Positions 50,758 to 60,438 of a stretch of 64,000 nt of DNA are shown piece after piece (position 1 is the first letter of the stretch; every line of letters starts with the position of its first letter). A program made the translations under genes and the position numbers. The notes under the pieces are model-generated. The model made no database searches, was not told where the DNA came from, and worked only from the letters and a program-made list of their open reading frames with translations. Origin of the DNA: Arenibaculum pallidiluteum (GTDB lineage: Bacteria; Pseudomonadota; Alphaproteobacteria; Azospirillales; Azospirillaceae). The stretch covers positions 1 to 64,000 of the forward strand of contig NZ_JAFIQU010000011.1 of the NCBI RefSeq assembly GCF_017355985.1. The letters are read 5' to 3'.

Positions 50758-51153
50758 TGGGTTTTCCCGCCCTTCTAGACCCGTGCGGACCCTTGCGATG
50801 GCCCGCGTGGCACGCAGCCTAGGGATCGTTTGGTTAATAACAGGTGATCGATCCTACCACCAAGGAGCGTGGGTGCGGTGGGTCAGCCGTTTATTCCCCT
50901 GAGGAGCGGCAAATTCGCAACAAGCGGAGGGGTTCGCATTCAGGGTTAAGACCGATGCCGTTCCGCGCGGTGGCAGGAACCCCTGGACCACATGAACCCG
51001 ACGCCCCGTGCCGGGGGCCGTCGTGCCCTGGCGACGAGGCGACCATCGGGTCCCTCTGGACCAATTTCCAATTGTTCGCCCGACAATCGCTGGCTAATGT
51101 ATACAAAGGACGTACGGGCGGACCTTGATGGTCCGAGAGGAGTGTCGGGAGCG
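50758..51153. other. Divergent promoter region with TGTATACA palindrome
   Basis: No gene is supported. AT-rich GTTTGGTTAATAAC near 50829 may belong to the promoter of the penicillin-binding protein gene. TGTATACA (51098-51105) lies 49 bp before the SDR start and is a perfect octamer palindrome. A GntR-type operator is possible, since a GntR regulator ends the operon at 56 kb. Confidence 0.45.
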
Positions 51154-51897
51154 ATGACGGGTAGGCTCGCAGGGAAGCGCGCGTTCGTTACGGGAGCGGG
51201 ACAGGGCATAGGGCGCGCCGTGGCGCTGGCCTTCGCCCGAGAGGGTGCCAGTGTATTCGCGGCGAGCCGCACCCTTGCGAAGATGGCCGACCTGCCGGAA
51301 CTGGATACGGCGATCACCCCGGTCGCGCTCGATGTGACGGACGGGCCCGCGGTCGCACGCGTGATCGCCGATGCCGGCCGGCTGGATGTGCTGTTCAACT
51401 GCGCGGGCTGGGTCCACAATGGCACCATCCTCGACTGCAGCGAGGAGGACTGGACGCGCAGCCTCGACCACAACGTCACGTCGATCTACCGGACCATCCG
51501 TGTGGCTCTGCCGCGGATGATCGAAGGCGGCGGCGGGTCGATCGTCAACGTCGCCTCGGTCGCATCCAGCATCTCGGGCGTTGCGAGCCGCGCAGCCTAC
51601 GGCGCCAGCAAGGCGGCGGTGATCGGCCTGACCAAGGCGGTGGCCCGCGACTTCATCGGGTCCGGGGTGCGCTGCAATGCCCTGTGCCCGGGAACCACCC
51701 TCTCGCCATCGCTGGAGGGGCGGATCCAGGCCAGTGCTGATCCCGAGGCGATGCGGCGCCAGTTCATCGCCCGCCAGCCCATGGGGCGGCTCGGAACCGT
51801 GGAGGAGATGGCCGCGGCCGCCGTCTACCTCGCCAGCGACGAATCGGCCTTCATGACCGGCACGATCCTGACTGTGGACGGAGGGCAGACGCTGTGA
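51154..51897 (+). CDS. SDR oxidoreductase (DHRS6 / keto-deoxy-fuconate dehydrogenase-like)
   Basis: A 247-residue classical SDR. TGAGQGIGRAV is the cofactor loop, NCAGWVHNG the stabilising loop, and Ser with Tyr-x-x-x-Lys (AAYGASKAAVIG) the active site. The sequence most resembles DHRS6-type 3-hydroxybutyrate and 2-keto-3-deoxy-L-fuconate dehydrogenases. The stop overlaps the next start as GTGA. It begins an operon with an Ldh2-type dehydrogenase and a TRAP transporter, so it probably oxidises an imported hydroxy or sugar acid. Confidence 0.88.
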   Translation: MTGRLAGKRAFVTGAGQGIGRAVALAFAREGASVFAASRTLAKMADLPELDTAITPVALDVTDGPAVARVIADAGRLDVLFNCAGWVHNGTILDCSEEDWTRSLDHNVTSIYRTIRVALPRMIEGGGGSIVNVASVASSISGVASRAAYGASKAAVIGLTKAVARDFIGSGVRCNALCPGTTLSPSLEGRIQASADPEAMRRQFIARQPMGRLGTVEEMAAAAVYLASDESAFMTGTILTVDGGQTL

Positions 51898-52964
51898 GCA
51901 CCGAACCGTCCCTGCGCGTCGACGCTGCCGCGCTCGATGCCTTCTGCCGCGCGCTGCTGGCCGCCGCCGGCGCGGACGCCGCCACGGCGGATGCCGCGAC
52001 CCGGGCGGTGATGCACGGCTCGCGCCTCGGCGTGGACAGCCACGGCGTGCGCCTGATCCCCCACTACGTGCGTGGCCTGACCGAGGGGCGGCTGAATCCC
52101 CGCCCGGTGCTGCGCTTCAGCGGCGCCGGGGCGATCGCGCGGCTGGATGCCGATCATGCCCAGGGAGCGCTTGCCACCTACACGGCCATGGATCGTGCGG
52201 TCGAACTGGCGAAGCAGTACGGTATCGGCGCCGTCGCCATCGCCAACAGCTCGCATTTCGGGCCAGCCGGTGCCTATGCGCTGGCCGCGGCCGAGGCCGG
52301 CTGCATCGGCCTCGTGACCTGCAACTCGGACAGCTTCGTGCGGCTGCACGACGGGGCCGAGCGGTTCCACGGCACGAACCCCATCGCCGTCGCCGTGCCG
52401 GTCCAGGGCGATCGGCCCTGGCTGTTCGACATGGCCACCAGCGCCATCACCTACAACAAGATCCAGCTCTACAAGAGCCTGCGCAAGCCGCTGCCCGAGG
52501 GCACGGCCTCGGATGTCAACGGCCGGGACACCCAGGATGCCGAGGTGGCCGACATGCTGGCGCCGCTGGGCGGCGAGTTCGGCTTCAAGGGTGCGGGTCT
52601 CGCAGGACTGGTCGAGATCCTGAGCGCCGTCCTGTCGGGCATGAAGCTCAGCTTCGAGATCCTGCCGATGGGCGGGCCGGACTTCTCGACGCCACGGGGC
52701 CTCGGCGCCTTCGTCCTGGCGATCCGGCCGGACGCGCTCGTCGACGGCGCGGAGTTCCAGGACGGCATGGCGCGCTATCTCGGCGCGATCCGCAAATCGC
52801 GCCGCGCGGGGCAGGCTCCCGTCATGGCCCCCGGCGACCGGGAATGGGCCGAGGCGGAGCAGCGCGCGCAGCACGGAATCCCGATTGACCCGGTTACGGC
52901 GGAGGCCTTCGGGCAGCTTGCCGGGCGGTTCGGGCTTAACTGGCCGGGAAGCCAGGCGTCGTAA
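51894..52964 (+). CDS. Ldh2/YlbC-family NAD(P) dehydrogenase
   Basis: A 356-residue enzyme of the malate/L-lactate dehydrogenase 2 family (also ureidoglycolate, imino-acid and sulfolactate dehydrogenases). HGVRLIPHYVRGL, IANSSHFGPAGAYALAA and the GTNPIAVAVP motif are clear; FDMATSAIT and GFKGAGLAGLVEIL follow. The GTG at 51894 overlaps the SDR stop by four bases. Operon position suggests a hydroxy acid supplied by the TRAP system. Exact substrate unknown. Confidence 0.9.
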   Translation: MSTEPSLRVDAAALDAFCRALLAAAGADAATADAATRAVMHGSRLGVDSHGVRLIPHYVRGLTEGRLNPRPVLRFSGAGAIARLDADHAQGALATYTAMDRAVELAKQYGIGAVAIANSSHFGPAGAYALAAAEAGCIGLVTCNSDSFVRLHDGAERFHGTNPIAVAVPVQGDRPWLFDMATSAITYNKIQLYKSLRKPLPEGTASDVNGRDTQDAEVADMLAPLGGEFGFKGAGLAGLVEILSAVLSGMKLSFEILPMGGPDFSTPRGLGAFVLAIRPDALVDGAEFQDGMARYLGAIRKSRRAGQAPVMAPGDREWAEAEQRAQHGIPIDPVTAEAFGQLAGRFGLNWPGSQAS

Positions 52965-53054
52965 AATACCGGGCCATCCCCGAGTAGGCCGACTGCGCGG
53001 GGAAAGGCGCCGGAGTCGTTTGCGCGACACCAACGATCTCGAAGGGAGCAGTAG

Positions 53055-54047
53055 ATGAGGGTCTCGATCAAGGCTTTGGCGCCGGTGTGCGCCGTTCTGG
53101 GCCTGGCCGCGCTGGGCAGCACGGCTGCGCAGGCGCAGGAGAAGTTCACGCTTCGCCTCAACCACGTGCTCGCCCCGACGGAGCCGTTCCACGAGGGCTT
53201 CCAGGCCTGGGCCAAGCGCGTCGAGGAGCGCACCAACGGCGGGCTGAAGCTGCAGATCTTCCACAGCGCCCAGCTCGGCGTCGAGGAGGACATCATCGAG
53301 CAGATGCGCCAGGGCGCCAATGTCGGCCAGAACACCGACGCCGCGCGCCTGGGCACCTACGTGCCCGGCCTGGCGGTGGTCAACGGCCCCTACTTCCTCG
53401 AATCCCTCGAGGACGTCAGCAAGCTCGCCGACTCGCCGACCATGAAGAAGTGGGAGAGCGAGCTCGCCGAGAAGCACGGCCTGCGCATCGTCTGCTTCGA
53501 CTGGGTGCAGGGCTTCCGCCAGTTCTTCACCAACAAGCCCGTGAAGACCCCGGACGACCTGAAGGGCCAGCGCGTGCGCACGCCCCCGGCGCCGATCTGG
53601 CAGGAGTCGATCCGTGCGCTCGGCGCCTCGCCGGTCGCCATGGCCTTCGGCGAGATGTACCCGGCCCTGCAGCAGCGGGCGATCGACGGCGTCGAGCTGG
53701 TCTACGCCAACATCCCCGGCGGGCGCTTCTACGAGGTGCTGAAGTACGCCAACGAGACCAAGCACATCATGCTGGTCAACTTCGAGGTGGTCAGCGCCAA
53801 GTTCTTCGACAAGCTGCCCAAGGAGTACCAGACGGCGCTGGTCGAGGAGTGCCGCAAGGCCGGCCAGGAGACCTCGAAGAAGATCGCCGAGTCCGCGGTG
53901 GCCATCAAGGACCAGCTCAAGCAGCGCGGCATGACCGTGGTCGAGGACGTCGACCTCGCGGCCTTCCGCAAGGCCGGCGAGGCCGCCTACCAGAAGCTGA
54001 ACCTCGTGGAGGCGAAGGCCGCCGTCCATAAGGAAATGGGCAAGTAA
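53055..54047 (+). CDS. TRAP transporter substrate-binding protein (DctP)
   Basis: A 330-residue periplasmic receptor with a Sec signal (to AAQAQ, residue 28). LRLNHVLAPTEPFHEGFQAW and TPDDLKGQRVRTPPAPIW (conserved Arg) are the DctP hallmarks. It is followed by the two membrane subunits with short gaps. Upstream dehydrogenases suggest the ligand is a hydroxy or sugar acid. GGGAG precedes the ATG. Confidence 0.93.
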   Translation: MRVSIKALAPVCAVLGLAALGSTAAQAQEKFTLRLNHVLAPTEPFHEGFQAWAKRVEERTNGGLKLQIFHSAQLGVEEDIIEQMRQGANVGQNTDAARLGTYVPGLAVVNGPYFLESLEDVSKLADSPTMKKWESELAEKHGLRIVCFDWVQGFRQFFTNKPVKTPDDLKGQRVRTPPAPIWQESIRALGASPVAMAFGEMYPALQQRAIDGVELVYANIPGGRFYEVLKYANETKHIMLVNFEVVSAKFFDKLPKEYQTALVEECRKAGQETSKKIAESAVAIKDQLKQRGMTVVEDVDLAAFRKAGEAAYQKLNLVEAKAAVHKEMGK

Positions 54048-54084
54048 TCTTGAGGTCAGGAACGTCGCGGAACGGGGTGCAACG

Positions 54085-54573
54085 ATGAAAGCCTTCTACG
54101 ACTTTCTCGGAAAGGTGGAAGCTGTCCTGGCCGGGACGTTCCTGATCCTGATGGTCTTGCTCATCGTGGCGGGTGGCGTCTCGCGGATGACAGCCGATCC
54201 TATCAACTGGACCGGCGACTTCGCGACCTGCCTCTTTGCCTGGGCGTGCTTCTTCTGCGCTGACGTCGCCTGGCGGCGCGACGCGCTGATGTCGGTGGAC
54301 CTCGTGGTCGAGCGTCTTCCCGTCAGCGTCCAGAAGCTGTTCGTCTATCTCAACTACGTGCTGATTTCGCTGTTCCTGATCTTTCTGATCGGCGCCGGAA
54401 GCTGGCTGTCCTACATCAGCCGGGCGCGGACTTTCCAGGGCATTCCCGAGATCAGCTATTCCTGGGTGACGATGAGCCTGCCGGTAGGCGCCGCGCTCCT
54501 GCTGGTCACCACGCTGGTGAAGATGCGTCACGCCGCCCTGGGGCACGCCCAGGTTCAGCAGCCGGCGCTCTGA
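54085..54573 (+). CDS. TRAP transporter small membrane subunit (DctQ)
   Basis: A 162-residue protein with four membrane helices (residues about 15-37, 45-65, 88-110 and 130-150). A WRRDALMSVDLV segment sits between helices, as in the DctQ family. It pairs with the large subunit at 54585 and the receptor at 53055. Ribosome site is weak. Confidence 0.92.
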   Translation: MKAFYDFLGKVEAVLAGTFLILMVLLIVAGGVSRMTADPINWTGDFATCLFAWACFFCADVAWRRDALMSVDLVVERLPVSVQKLFVYLNYVLISLFLIFLIGAGSWLSYISRARTFQGIPEISYSWVTMSLPVGAALLLVTTLVKMRHAALGHAQVQQPAL

Positions 54574-54584
54574 AGGGATCCGCC

Positions 54585-55871
54585 ATGCTTCTCGTTGCCG
54601 TGTCCTTTGCCGTCTTCATCGTCATCGGCATGCCGGTCGCCTTCGCAATCGGCATCTCGGGATCCCTGTTCTTCCTGCAGCATCCCGAGCTGCCCTTCAC
54701 CATCCCGGTCCAGCTCACGGTCTCGCAGACCCAGAACTTTGCCCTCCTGGCGATCCCGCTGTTCATCCTGGCCGGCAACTTCATGAACAAGGCCGGCATC
54801 ACCGAGCAGCTACTCAACCTCGCCTCGGTGATGACGGGCCGCCTCAAGGGTGGCCTAGCCCAGGTGTCGATTGCGCTATCGGCGCTGATGGGCGGCGTCT
54901 CGGGCTCCGCCATCGCGGACGCCGCGATGCAGGCCAGGATGCTGGGTGACGGCATGCTCAAGCGCGGCATGTCCAAGGGATTCGCCGCCGGCGTCCTGTC
55001 CTTCGGCTCGCTGCTGACGCCGATCGTCCCGCCCGGGATCGGCATGATCCTTTATGGAACCATCGGGCAGGTGTCGATCGGACGGCTGTTCGCGGCTGGC
55101 TTCGTCCCCGCCTTCCTGCTGTGGCTCGGCCTGGCGCTCGCGATCTCCATCACGTCGCGGATGCGCGGCTACGAGGCGGAACGCAAGACCCGCCCGAGCG
55201 TACGCGAGGTCGGGATCGCCTTCCGGGGCGGCATCTGGGCGCTGATGTTCCCGGTCTTCCTGCTGTTCGGCCTGCGCATGGGCGTCTTCACGCCTTCGGA
55301 GATCGGCGCGGCGGCGGTCGTCTACGCGGTCATCATCGGCGTGGCGATCCACCGGCAGATGACGCGCGTTGGCTTCGTCGAGGCGCTCCAGGGCAGTCTC
55401 GCGGATGTCGGCTCCGTGATGTTCCTGATCGTGCTCTCGGCGATCTTCAGCTACGGCATCGTCCTGGAGCAGGTTCCGGAACTGGTCGCCAACGCCATCC
55501 TCGGCGTCACCGACAGCCTGAACGGCGTCATGATCCTGATCCTGGTGTTCGTGCTGATCGCCGGCTTCGTGATCGACGGCACCGTGCTGCTGATCATGCT
55601 GACGCCGATCTTCCTGCCGCTGGTCCGCAGCCTTGGCGGCGACCCCGTTCATTTCGGCATCATCTTCATCATCGCGGCCACCATCGGCAACTTTACGCCG
55701 CCCGTCGGCGCCGCGATGTATGCGGTCTGCTCGATCCTGAAGTGCTCGGTCGGAGCCTATACCCGCGAATCCATCCCGCTCTTCGTGGCGGTGTCCCTGG
55801 TCACGCTGATCCTGATCTTCATCCCGGCAGCGGTGCTGATCGTCCCGGACTTCCTCTTCGGTCCCTCGTGA
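54585..55871 (+). CDS. TRAP transporter large membrane subunit (DctM)
   Basis: A 428-residue permease with about 12 helices. Conserved DctM features are AIPLFILAGNFMNKAGIT, SGSAIADAAMQARM and LLTPIVPPGIGMILYG, plus a C-terminal IIAATIGNFTPPVGAAMY. GAAGGGAT precedes the ATG. It ends at the strong terminator hairpin 55876-55911. Confidence 0.95.
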   Translation: MLLVAVSFAVFIVIGMPVAFAIGISGSLFFLQHPELPFTIPVQLTVSQTQNFALLAIPLFILAGNFMNKAGITEQLLNLASVMTGRLKGGLAQVSIALSALMGGVSGSAIADAAMQARMLGDGMLKRGMSKGFAAGVLSFGSLLTPIVPPGIGMILYGTIGQVSIGRLFAAGFVPAFLLWLGLALAISITSRMRGYEAERKTRPSVREVGIAFRGGIWALMFPVFLLFGLRMGVFTPSEIGAAAVVYAVIIGVAIHRQMTRVGFVEALQGSLADVGSVMFLIVLSAIFSYGIVLEQVPELVANAILGVTDSLNGVMILILVFVLIAGFVIDGTVLLIMLTPIFLPLVRSLGGDPVHFGIIFIIAATIGNFTPPVGAAMYAVCSILKCSVGAYTRESIPLFVAVSLVTLILIFIPAAVLIVPDFLFGPS

Positions 55872-55875
55872 GGCG

Positions 55876-55911
55876 CCGGGAGCGACGCGCCGTCCGGCGC
55901 GTCGCTCCCGG
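55876..55911 (+). terminator. Strong hairpin terminator of the TRAP operon
   Basis: CCGGGAGCGACGCGCC (55876-55891) pairs over all 16 bases with GGCGCGTCGCTCCCGG (55896-55911) around a four-base GTCC loop, five bases after the DctM stop. The poly-U tail is absent, but stem strength and position make it a convincing end. Confidence 0.85.
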
Positions 55912-56028
55912 AGGACGCCGATTGGCGTCTTGGTGCGCAGGCGGCGGTTGCGCTAGGCTCGTATCATATGTCGTCCGGCGCCCGGATGGGGCCGGGCGCC
56001 GGGCGGAGCCGGGTGAGGACAGTCGCTG

Positions 56029-57045
56029 ATGAAGATCGACCCCAGGGCGGGGCGGGCCGGTCGCGTCCCGCGCCTCAACGAGCAGGTCGCCTCCGAGCTC
56101 GAGCGGCGCATCTCCGCCGGGCTCCTGCCGGGCGGCGAGCCTCTGTCGGAGATGCGGCTCGCCGAGGAGTTCGGCATCAGCCGTGCCCCGGTCCGCGGCG
56201 CCCTGCACCGGCTGGAGCGCATCGGCCTGGTACGCCGCTCCGAGAACAAGCGCAGCTACGTGGTGGCCGACGTCCCGACCGCGGCCTCGGCCACGAGCAC
56301 GGCCACCGCCCCGCCGGTCCCGGCCGAGCCGCCGAAGCTGACGGTGGCGGCGAGCTGGGAAGGCATCTACGAGGATATCTCGCGCAAGGCCGTGGCGCGC
56401 GCCGCCTTCGGAAGCTGGCGGATCACCGAGACCGAGCTGGCCGCGCATTACGGCGTCAGCCGCACCGTGGCGCGCGAGGTGCTGGGGCGGCTCGAGCATG
56501 TCGGGATCATCCGCAAGGATAGCCGGTCCCGCTGGTATCTCCCCGCCCTGACGCCGGCGCGCCTGGGCGAGCTCTACGAGATGCGCTGGGTGCTGGAGCC
56601 GCTGGCCCTGCTGAAGGCGGCTCCCAACGTTCCGCACGCGGTGCTGGCACAGATGCGCGCCGATCACGAGGCCGTACGGGACTGCGCGGGCGCCGTGCCG
56701 CCCCAGGACCTGGACCGGCTGGAGCAGCAGCTCCATGTCGAGCTGCTGTCCTACGGCAGCAACGTGACCCTGCTGGAGACCCTACAGCGCTACCACGCGC
56801 TGCTGGTCACCAACGCCTTCCTCTATGAGGCAACGAGCGCCGGATTTCTCGCCGCCGACCCCTTCATCGGCGAACACCTGGAGATCATCGAGCTGGTCGA
56901 GGCCGGACGGGCCGAGGTCGCGGCCCAGCGGCTCCAGGACCACCTCCGCGGCGCGCTCGGACGTGCCATAGGGCGCATCGACTACATGGCGCGCAATGGC
57001 GTGCTGGAGCCGCTGCGCTACATGACGCCGCTGGACGGGGACTGA
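56029..57045 (+). CDS. GntR-family regulator with two winged helices and FCD domain
   Basis: A 338-residue regulator. Residues 12-75 form a GntR winged helix (LAEEFGISRAPVRGALHRLE). Residues 105-175 resemble a second one (ELAAHYGVSRTVAREVLGRLE, wing at SRSRWYLP). Residues 180-320 are an FCD ligand-binding domain (LYEMRWVLEPLAL; HVELLSYGSN; HLEIIELVEAGR). Tandem helix-turn-helix in one GntR chain is uncommon. Downstream of the TRAP operon terminator, it probably controls the SDR-Ldh-TRAP operon; a TGTATACA site lies upstream of that operon. Confidence 0.85.
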   Translation: MKIDPRAGRAGRVPRLNEQVASELERRISAGLLPGGEPLSEMRLAEEFGISRAPVRGALHRLERIGLVRRSENKRSYVVADVPTAASATSTATAPPVPAEPPKLTVAASWEGIYEDISRKAVARAAFGSWRITETELAAHYGVSRTVAREVLGRLEHVGIIRKDSRSRWYLPALTPARLGELYEMRWVLEPLALLKAAPNVPHAVLAQMRADHEAVRDCAGAVPPQDLDRLEQQLHVELLSYGSNVTLLETLQRYHALLVTNAFLYEATSAGFLAADPFIGEHLEIIELVEAGRAEVAAQRLQDHLRGALGRAIGRIDYMARNGVLEPLRYMTPLDGD

Positions 57046-57053
57046 GCGCGCCT

Positions 57054-57095
57054 GTCCTCAGTGCAGCGTCCTCAGTCCAGCGTCCTCAGCCCAGC
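57054..57095. repeat. Three tandem 14-bp repeats at the hisS 3' end
   Basis: GTCCTCAGTGCAGC, GTCCTCAGTCCAGC and GTCCTCAGCCCAGC follow one another; the third contains the last codons and stop of hisS on the minus strand. The unit is not a multiple of three, so copies beyond the stop are non-coding. This looks like slippage between convergent genes. Confidence 0.8.
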
Positions 57096-58441
57096 CGGGC
57101 GCGCAGATGGGCGGCAAGATCGGCGCGCGGCATCTCCTGCTGCCCGCCTTCCGCCAGGTCCTTCACGGTGACGGTGCCCCGGGCCGCCTCGTCCGATCCC
57201 ATCAGCAGGACGAAGCGGATGCCGGCGCGGTCGGCGTATTTGAGCTGCCGCGCGATCTTGGCGGGCTCCAGGTGGATCTCGGTGTCGATCCCGGCCGCGC
57301 GCAGCTCCGCGGCGAGGCGGTAGTAGTCGGTCCTGAGCTGCTCGTCCATCTGGGTCACCAGCACCGTGCGCGAGGTGGCCGGCTTGATCAGCCCTGCCTC
57401 GCGGAGCTGGTAGAACAGGCGCGTGACGCCGATGGAGATGCCGACGCCGGGCAGGCGCGACTTGGTGTAGTGGCTCGCCAGGTTCTCGTAGCGCCCGCCG
57501 GAGCAGACGCTGCCGATGCCGGGATAGTCGTTCAGGAAGGTCTCGTAGACCGTGCCCGTGTAGTAGTCGAGGCCGCGGGTGATCGTCAGGTCGATCGCGA
57601 AGTTCCGGTCCGGCACGCCCAGGGCGCGCATGCCCTCGACCACGCTCGCGAGCTCCTCGACGCCCTCGGCCAAGAGCGGCGTTCCGCCGTCCCGCGCGAG
57701 GTCGCGCAGGCGGCCCAGCAGGTGATCCTGGTCGCCGCCGGGCGTCGCGAGGTCCAGCAGGCGCGAGGCCGTCTCGTCCGCCATTCCGATCTCGGGGGCA
57801 CTGAGATTGGCGAGCACCTGGTCGCGCCCGATCTTCGGCAGCTTGTCGATCTCGCGCAGCGCCAGCATGCGGGCGTTTTCGTCGCCCAGCCCCATGCCTT
57901 CGAGCAGGCCCTGCAGGATCTTGCGGTTGTTGATGCGGATGGTGAAGGCGCCGACGTCGAGCTCGGTGAAGACGTGGTGGATCACCGCCGGGATCTCGGC
58001 ATCGAAGGCGAGCGGCAGGCTGTCCTTGCCGATCACGTCGATGTCGCACTGGTAGAACTCGCGGAACCGGCCCTTCTGGTTCCGCTCGCCCCGATATACC
58101 CGCTGCATCTGGTAGCGCCGGAATGGGAAGGCCAGCTCGTGCTCGTGCTCGGCCACATAGCGCGCCAGCGGGACCGTCAGGTCAAAGCGCAGCGCGAGCT
58201 CGGGCTTCTTGCCCTGCTGGAGGGCGCCGGTGGACTGCACGAAGTAGACCTGCTTTTCGGTCTCGCCGCCGCTCTTGGTCAGCAGCACGTCGACGAGCTC
58301 GAAGACCGGCGTCTCCACGGGCAGGAAGCCGAACCGCTCGTAGCCGCGCCGGATGGTGTCCAGGACACGCTGGAACGCGACCTGGTCGCGGGGCAGCAGT
58401 TCCATCACCCCGGGCGGGGTCTTCGGCTGGATCGGGCTCAT
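57086..58441 (-). CDS. hisS: Histidyl-tRNA synthetase
   Basis: A 451-residue class II synthetase that charges tRNA-His in the cytoplasm. [21 protein letters not shown] (motif 2 region) and [11 protein letters not shown] (histidine loop) are diagnostic, with LDLTVPL-like [10 protein letters not shown] before them and an anticodon-binding domain at the C terminus ([10 protein letters not shown] onward). It is monocistronic and divergent from pyrC. The start at 58441 gives normal length. Confidence 0.97.
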   Translation of the reverse strand: MSPIQPKTPPGVMELLPRDQVAFQRVLDTIRRGYERFGFLPVETPVFELVDVLLTKSGGETEKQVYFVQSTGALQQGKKPELALRFDLTVPLARYVAEHEHELAFPFRRYQMQRVYRGERNQKGRFREFYQCDIDVIGKDSLPLAFDAEIPAVIHHVFTELDVGAFTIRINNRKILQGLLEGMGLGDENARMLALREIDKLPKIGRDQVLANLSAPEIGMADETASRLLDLATPGGDQDHLLGRLRDLARDGGTPLLAEGVEELASVVEGMRALGVPDRNFAIDLTITRGLDYYTGTVYETFLNDYPGIGSVCSGGRYENLASHYTKSRLPGVGISIGVTRLFYQLREAGLIKPATSRTVLVTQMDEQLRTDYYRLAAELRAAGIDTEIHLEPAKIARQLKYADRAGIRFVLLMGSDEAARGTVTVKDLAEGGQQEMPRADLAAHLRARLG

Positions 58442-58583
58442 GCGGGGTCTCGGCAGGAAAGCGTCGCGGTGATGAGCCTTCATGTAGCGGTTTCGCGCGC
58501 GCCGCGCCATGGCGTCCGATGCGGCGCGGTTGAGCGCCGCCGCCCGAAGGCGTAGAACCCCCGGGCCATTCCGGAGAGAAGCG

Positions 58584-59636
58584 ATGCCCGCGCCCGACCG
58601 TCTCGTGATCCGCCGCCCCGACGACTGGCACCTGCACCTGCGCGAGGGCGCCATGCTGCGGGCCGTCCTGCCCTTCACGGCGCGCCGTTTCGGCCGGGCC
58701 ATCATCATGCCGAACCTGAAGCCGCCGGTGACCACCGTGGCACGCGCCCGGGCCTATCGGGACGAGATCATGGCCGCCCTGCCGCCGGGGGCGGCGTTCA
58801 GGCCGCTGATGACGTGCTACCTGACCGACGGGGCCGATCCCGACGAGATCGACCGCGGCTTCCGGGACGGCGACTGGGTCGCGGTGAAGCTCTATCCCGC
58901 CCATGCCACCACCAACAGCGCCCATGGCGTCACCGATCTCGCGCGGGTGCGCCCGGTGCTGCAGCGCATGGAGCGCATCGGCATGCCGCTGCTGATCCAC
59001 GGCGAGGTGACGGATCCCGAGATCGACATCTTCGATCGCGAGGCCGTCTTCCTGGAGCGCACGCTGGCCCCGCTGCTGGCCGAGCATCCGGGCCTGCGCA
59101 TCGTGCTGGAGCACGTGACGACCGCGGATGCCGTGGCCTTCGTGCGCGCCAACGCCGCCGGCGGGCGGCTGGGCGCCACCATCACGGCGCACCACCTGAT
59201 CGTGAACCGCACCCACATGTTCCAGGGCGGCATCCGCCCGCATCTCTACTGCCTGCCCATCGCCAAGCGCGAGACGCACCGGCTGGCGCTCCGCGAGGCC
59301 GCGGCCTCGGGCGAGGCCTGCTTCTTCCTGGGAACGGACAGCGCGCCGCATCCCATCGCCGACAAGGAAAGCGCCTGCGGCTGCGCCGGCGTCTTCACGG
59401 CCCCCTCGGCCATCGAGCTCTATGCCGAGGTGTTCGACGAGATGGGCGCCCTGGACCGGCTGGAGGCCTTCGCGAGCCTGAACGGCCCGCGCTTCTACCG
59501 CATGGATCCCAATCCCGGCACGATCACCCTCCAGCGCGGGGGCGAGACCGTGCCCGAGCGCGTGGCCGTCGCCTCGGGCTCCGAAGTCCTGCCCTTCCGG
59601 GCCGGCGAAGCGACGCGCTGGCGCCTCCTCGACTGA
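58584..59636 (+). CDS. pyrC: Dihydroorotase (PyrC type)
   Basis: A 350-residue amidohydrolase of pyrimidine biosynthesis closing carbamoyl-aspartate to dihydroorotate. [13 protein letters not shown] gives the HxH zinc ligands, [13 protein letters not shown] the carboxylated Lys, GEVTD (HGEVT) a His ligand, [10 protein letters not shown] and DSAPHP the remaining ligands. Length and sequence fit E. coli PyrC rather than the long PyrC/PyrX form. GGAGAGAA precedes ATG 58584. pyrE follows 47 bp downstream. Confidence 0.97.
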   Translation: MPAPDRLVIRRPDDWHLHLREGAMLRAVLPFTARRFGRAIIMPNLKPPVTTVARARAYRDEIMAALPPGAAFRPLMTCYLTDGADPDEIDRGFRDGDWVAVKLYPAHATTNSAHGVTDLARVRPVLQRMERIGMPLLIHGEVTDPEIDIFDREAVFLERTLAPLLAEHPGLRIVLEHVTTADAVAFVRANAAGGRLGATITAHHLIVNRTHMFQGGIRPHLYCLPIAKRETHRLALREAAASGEACFFLGTDSAPHPIADKESACGCAGVFTAPSAIELYAEVFDEMGALDRLEAFASLNGPRFYRMDPNPGTITLQRGGETVPERVAVASGSEVLPFRAGEATRWRLLD

Positions 59637-59683
59637 AGGGGTAAGAGAACCCCCATTCCGCCCTTCCTGCCCGGAGCCCGTCC

Positions 59684-60367
59684 ATGAGCCTTCCCGATCC
59701 CGAACTCGTCTCGACCCTGACGGCCCGGACGCTGATCGACATCAAGGCGGTCCACTTCAACGGGACCACGCCGTTCATCTTCACCTCGGGCTGGGCGAGC
59801 CCGGTCTACATCGACTGCCGCAAGATCGTCTCCTTCCCGCGGGCGCGCTCGGGGCTCATCGACTTCGCCGTGGCGACGATCCAGCGCGAGATCGGCTTCG
59901 AGGGCATGGATTCGGTGGCGGGCGGCGAGACCGCCGGGATTCCCTTCGCCGCCTGGATCGCCGACCGGCTCGGCCTGCCCATGCAGTACGTCCGCAAGAA
60001 GCCCAAGGGTTTCGGCCGAAACGCCCAGATCGAGGGGCATCTGCCCGAAGGCTCGCGCACGCTGCTGGTCGAGGACCTGACCACCGACGGCAAGAGCAAG
60101 GTGAACTTCGTCAATGCCCTGCGCGACGCCGGCGCCCAAGTGACGGACACCTTCGTGATCTTCCACTACGGCATCTTCCCCGCCAGCCTGGCCACCATGC
60201 GCGAGATGGGCGTGCGGCTGCACGCGCTGTGCACCTGGTGGGACGTGCTGCGGGTCGCCAAGCAGTTCAACTACTTCGATACCGCGACCCTGGACGAGGT
60301 GGAGCGCTTCCTGCACGCGCCCGTCGAATGGTCGAGCGCCCACGGCGGCAAGTCCGCGATGGAGTGA
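59684..60367 (+). CDS. pyrE: Orotate phosphoribosyltransferase
   Basis: A 227-residue cytoplasmic enzyme converting orotate and PRPP to OMP. The PRPP-binding motif is [13 protein letters not shown] near residue 127, and [15 protein letters not shown] is the orotate-binding region. An earlier [10 protein letters not shown] loop is also typical. It is downstream of pyrC in one operon, uniting steps 3 and 5 of pyrimidine synthesis. Confidence 0.96.
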   Translation: MSLPDPELVSTLTARTLIDIKAVHFNGTTPFIFTSGWASPVYIDCRKIVSFPRARSGLIDFAVATIQREIGFEGMDSVAGGETAGIPFAAWIADRLGLPMQYVRKKPKGFGRNAQIEGHLPEGSRTLLVEDLTTDGKSKVNFVNALRDAGAQVTDTFVIFHYGIFPASLATMREMGVRLHALCTWWDVLRVAKQFNYFDTATLDEVERFLHAPVEWSSAHGGKSAME

Positions 60368-60438
60368 CGGCGGCGCCCAGACCAGGTGTTCGGGGCGAGG
60401 CGCTTGGGACCAGGTTTCTGGGACCGTGCCTCGCACCG

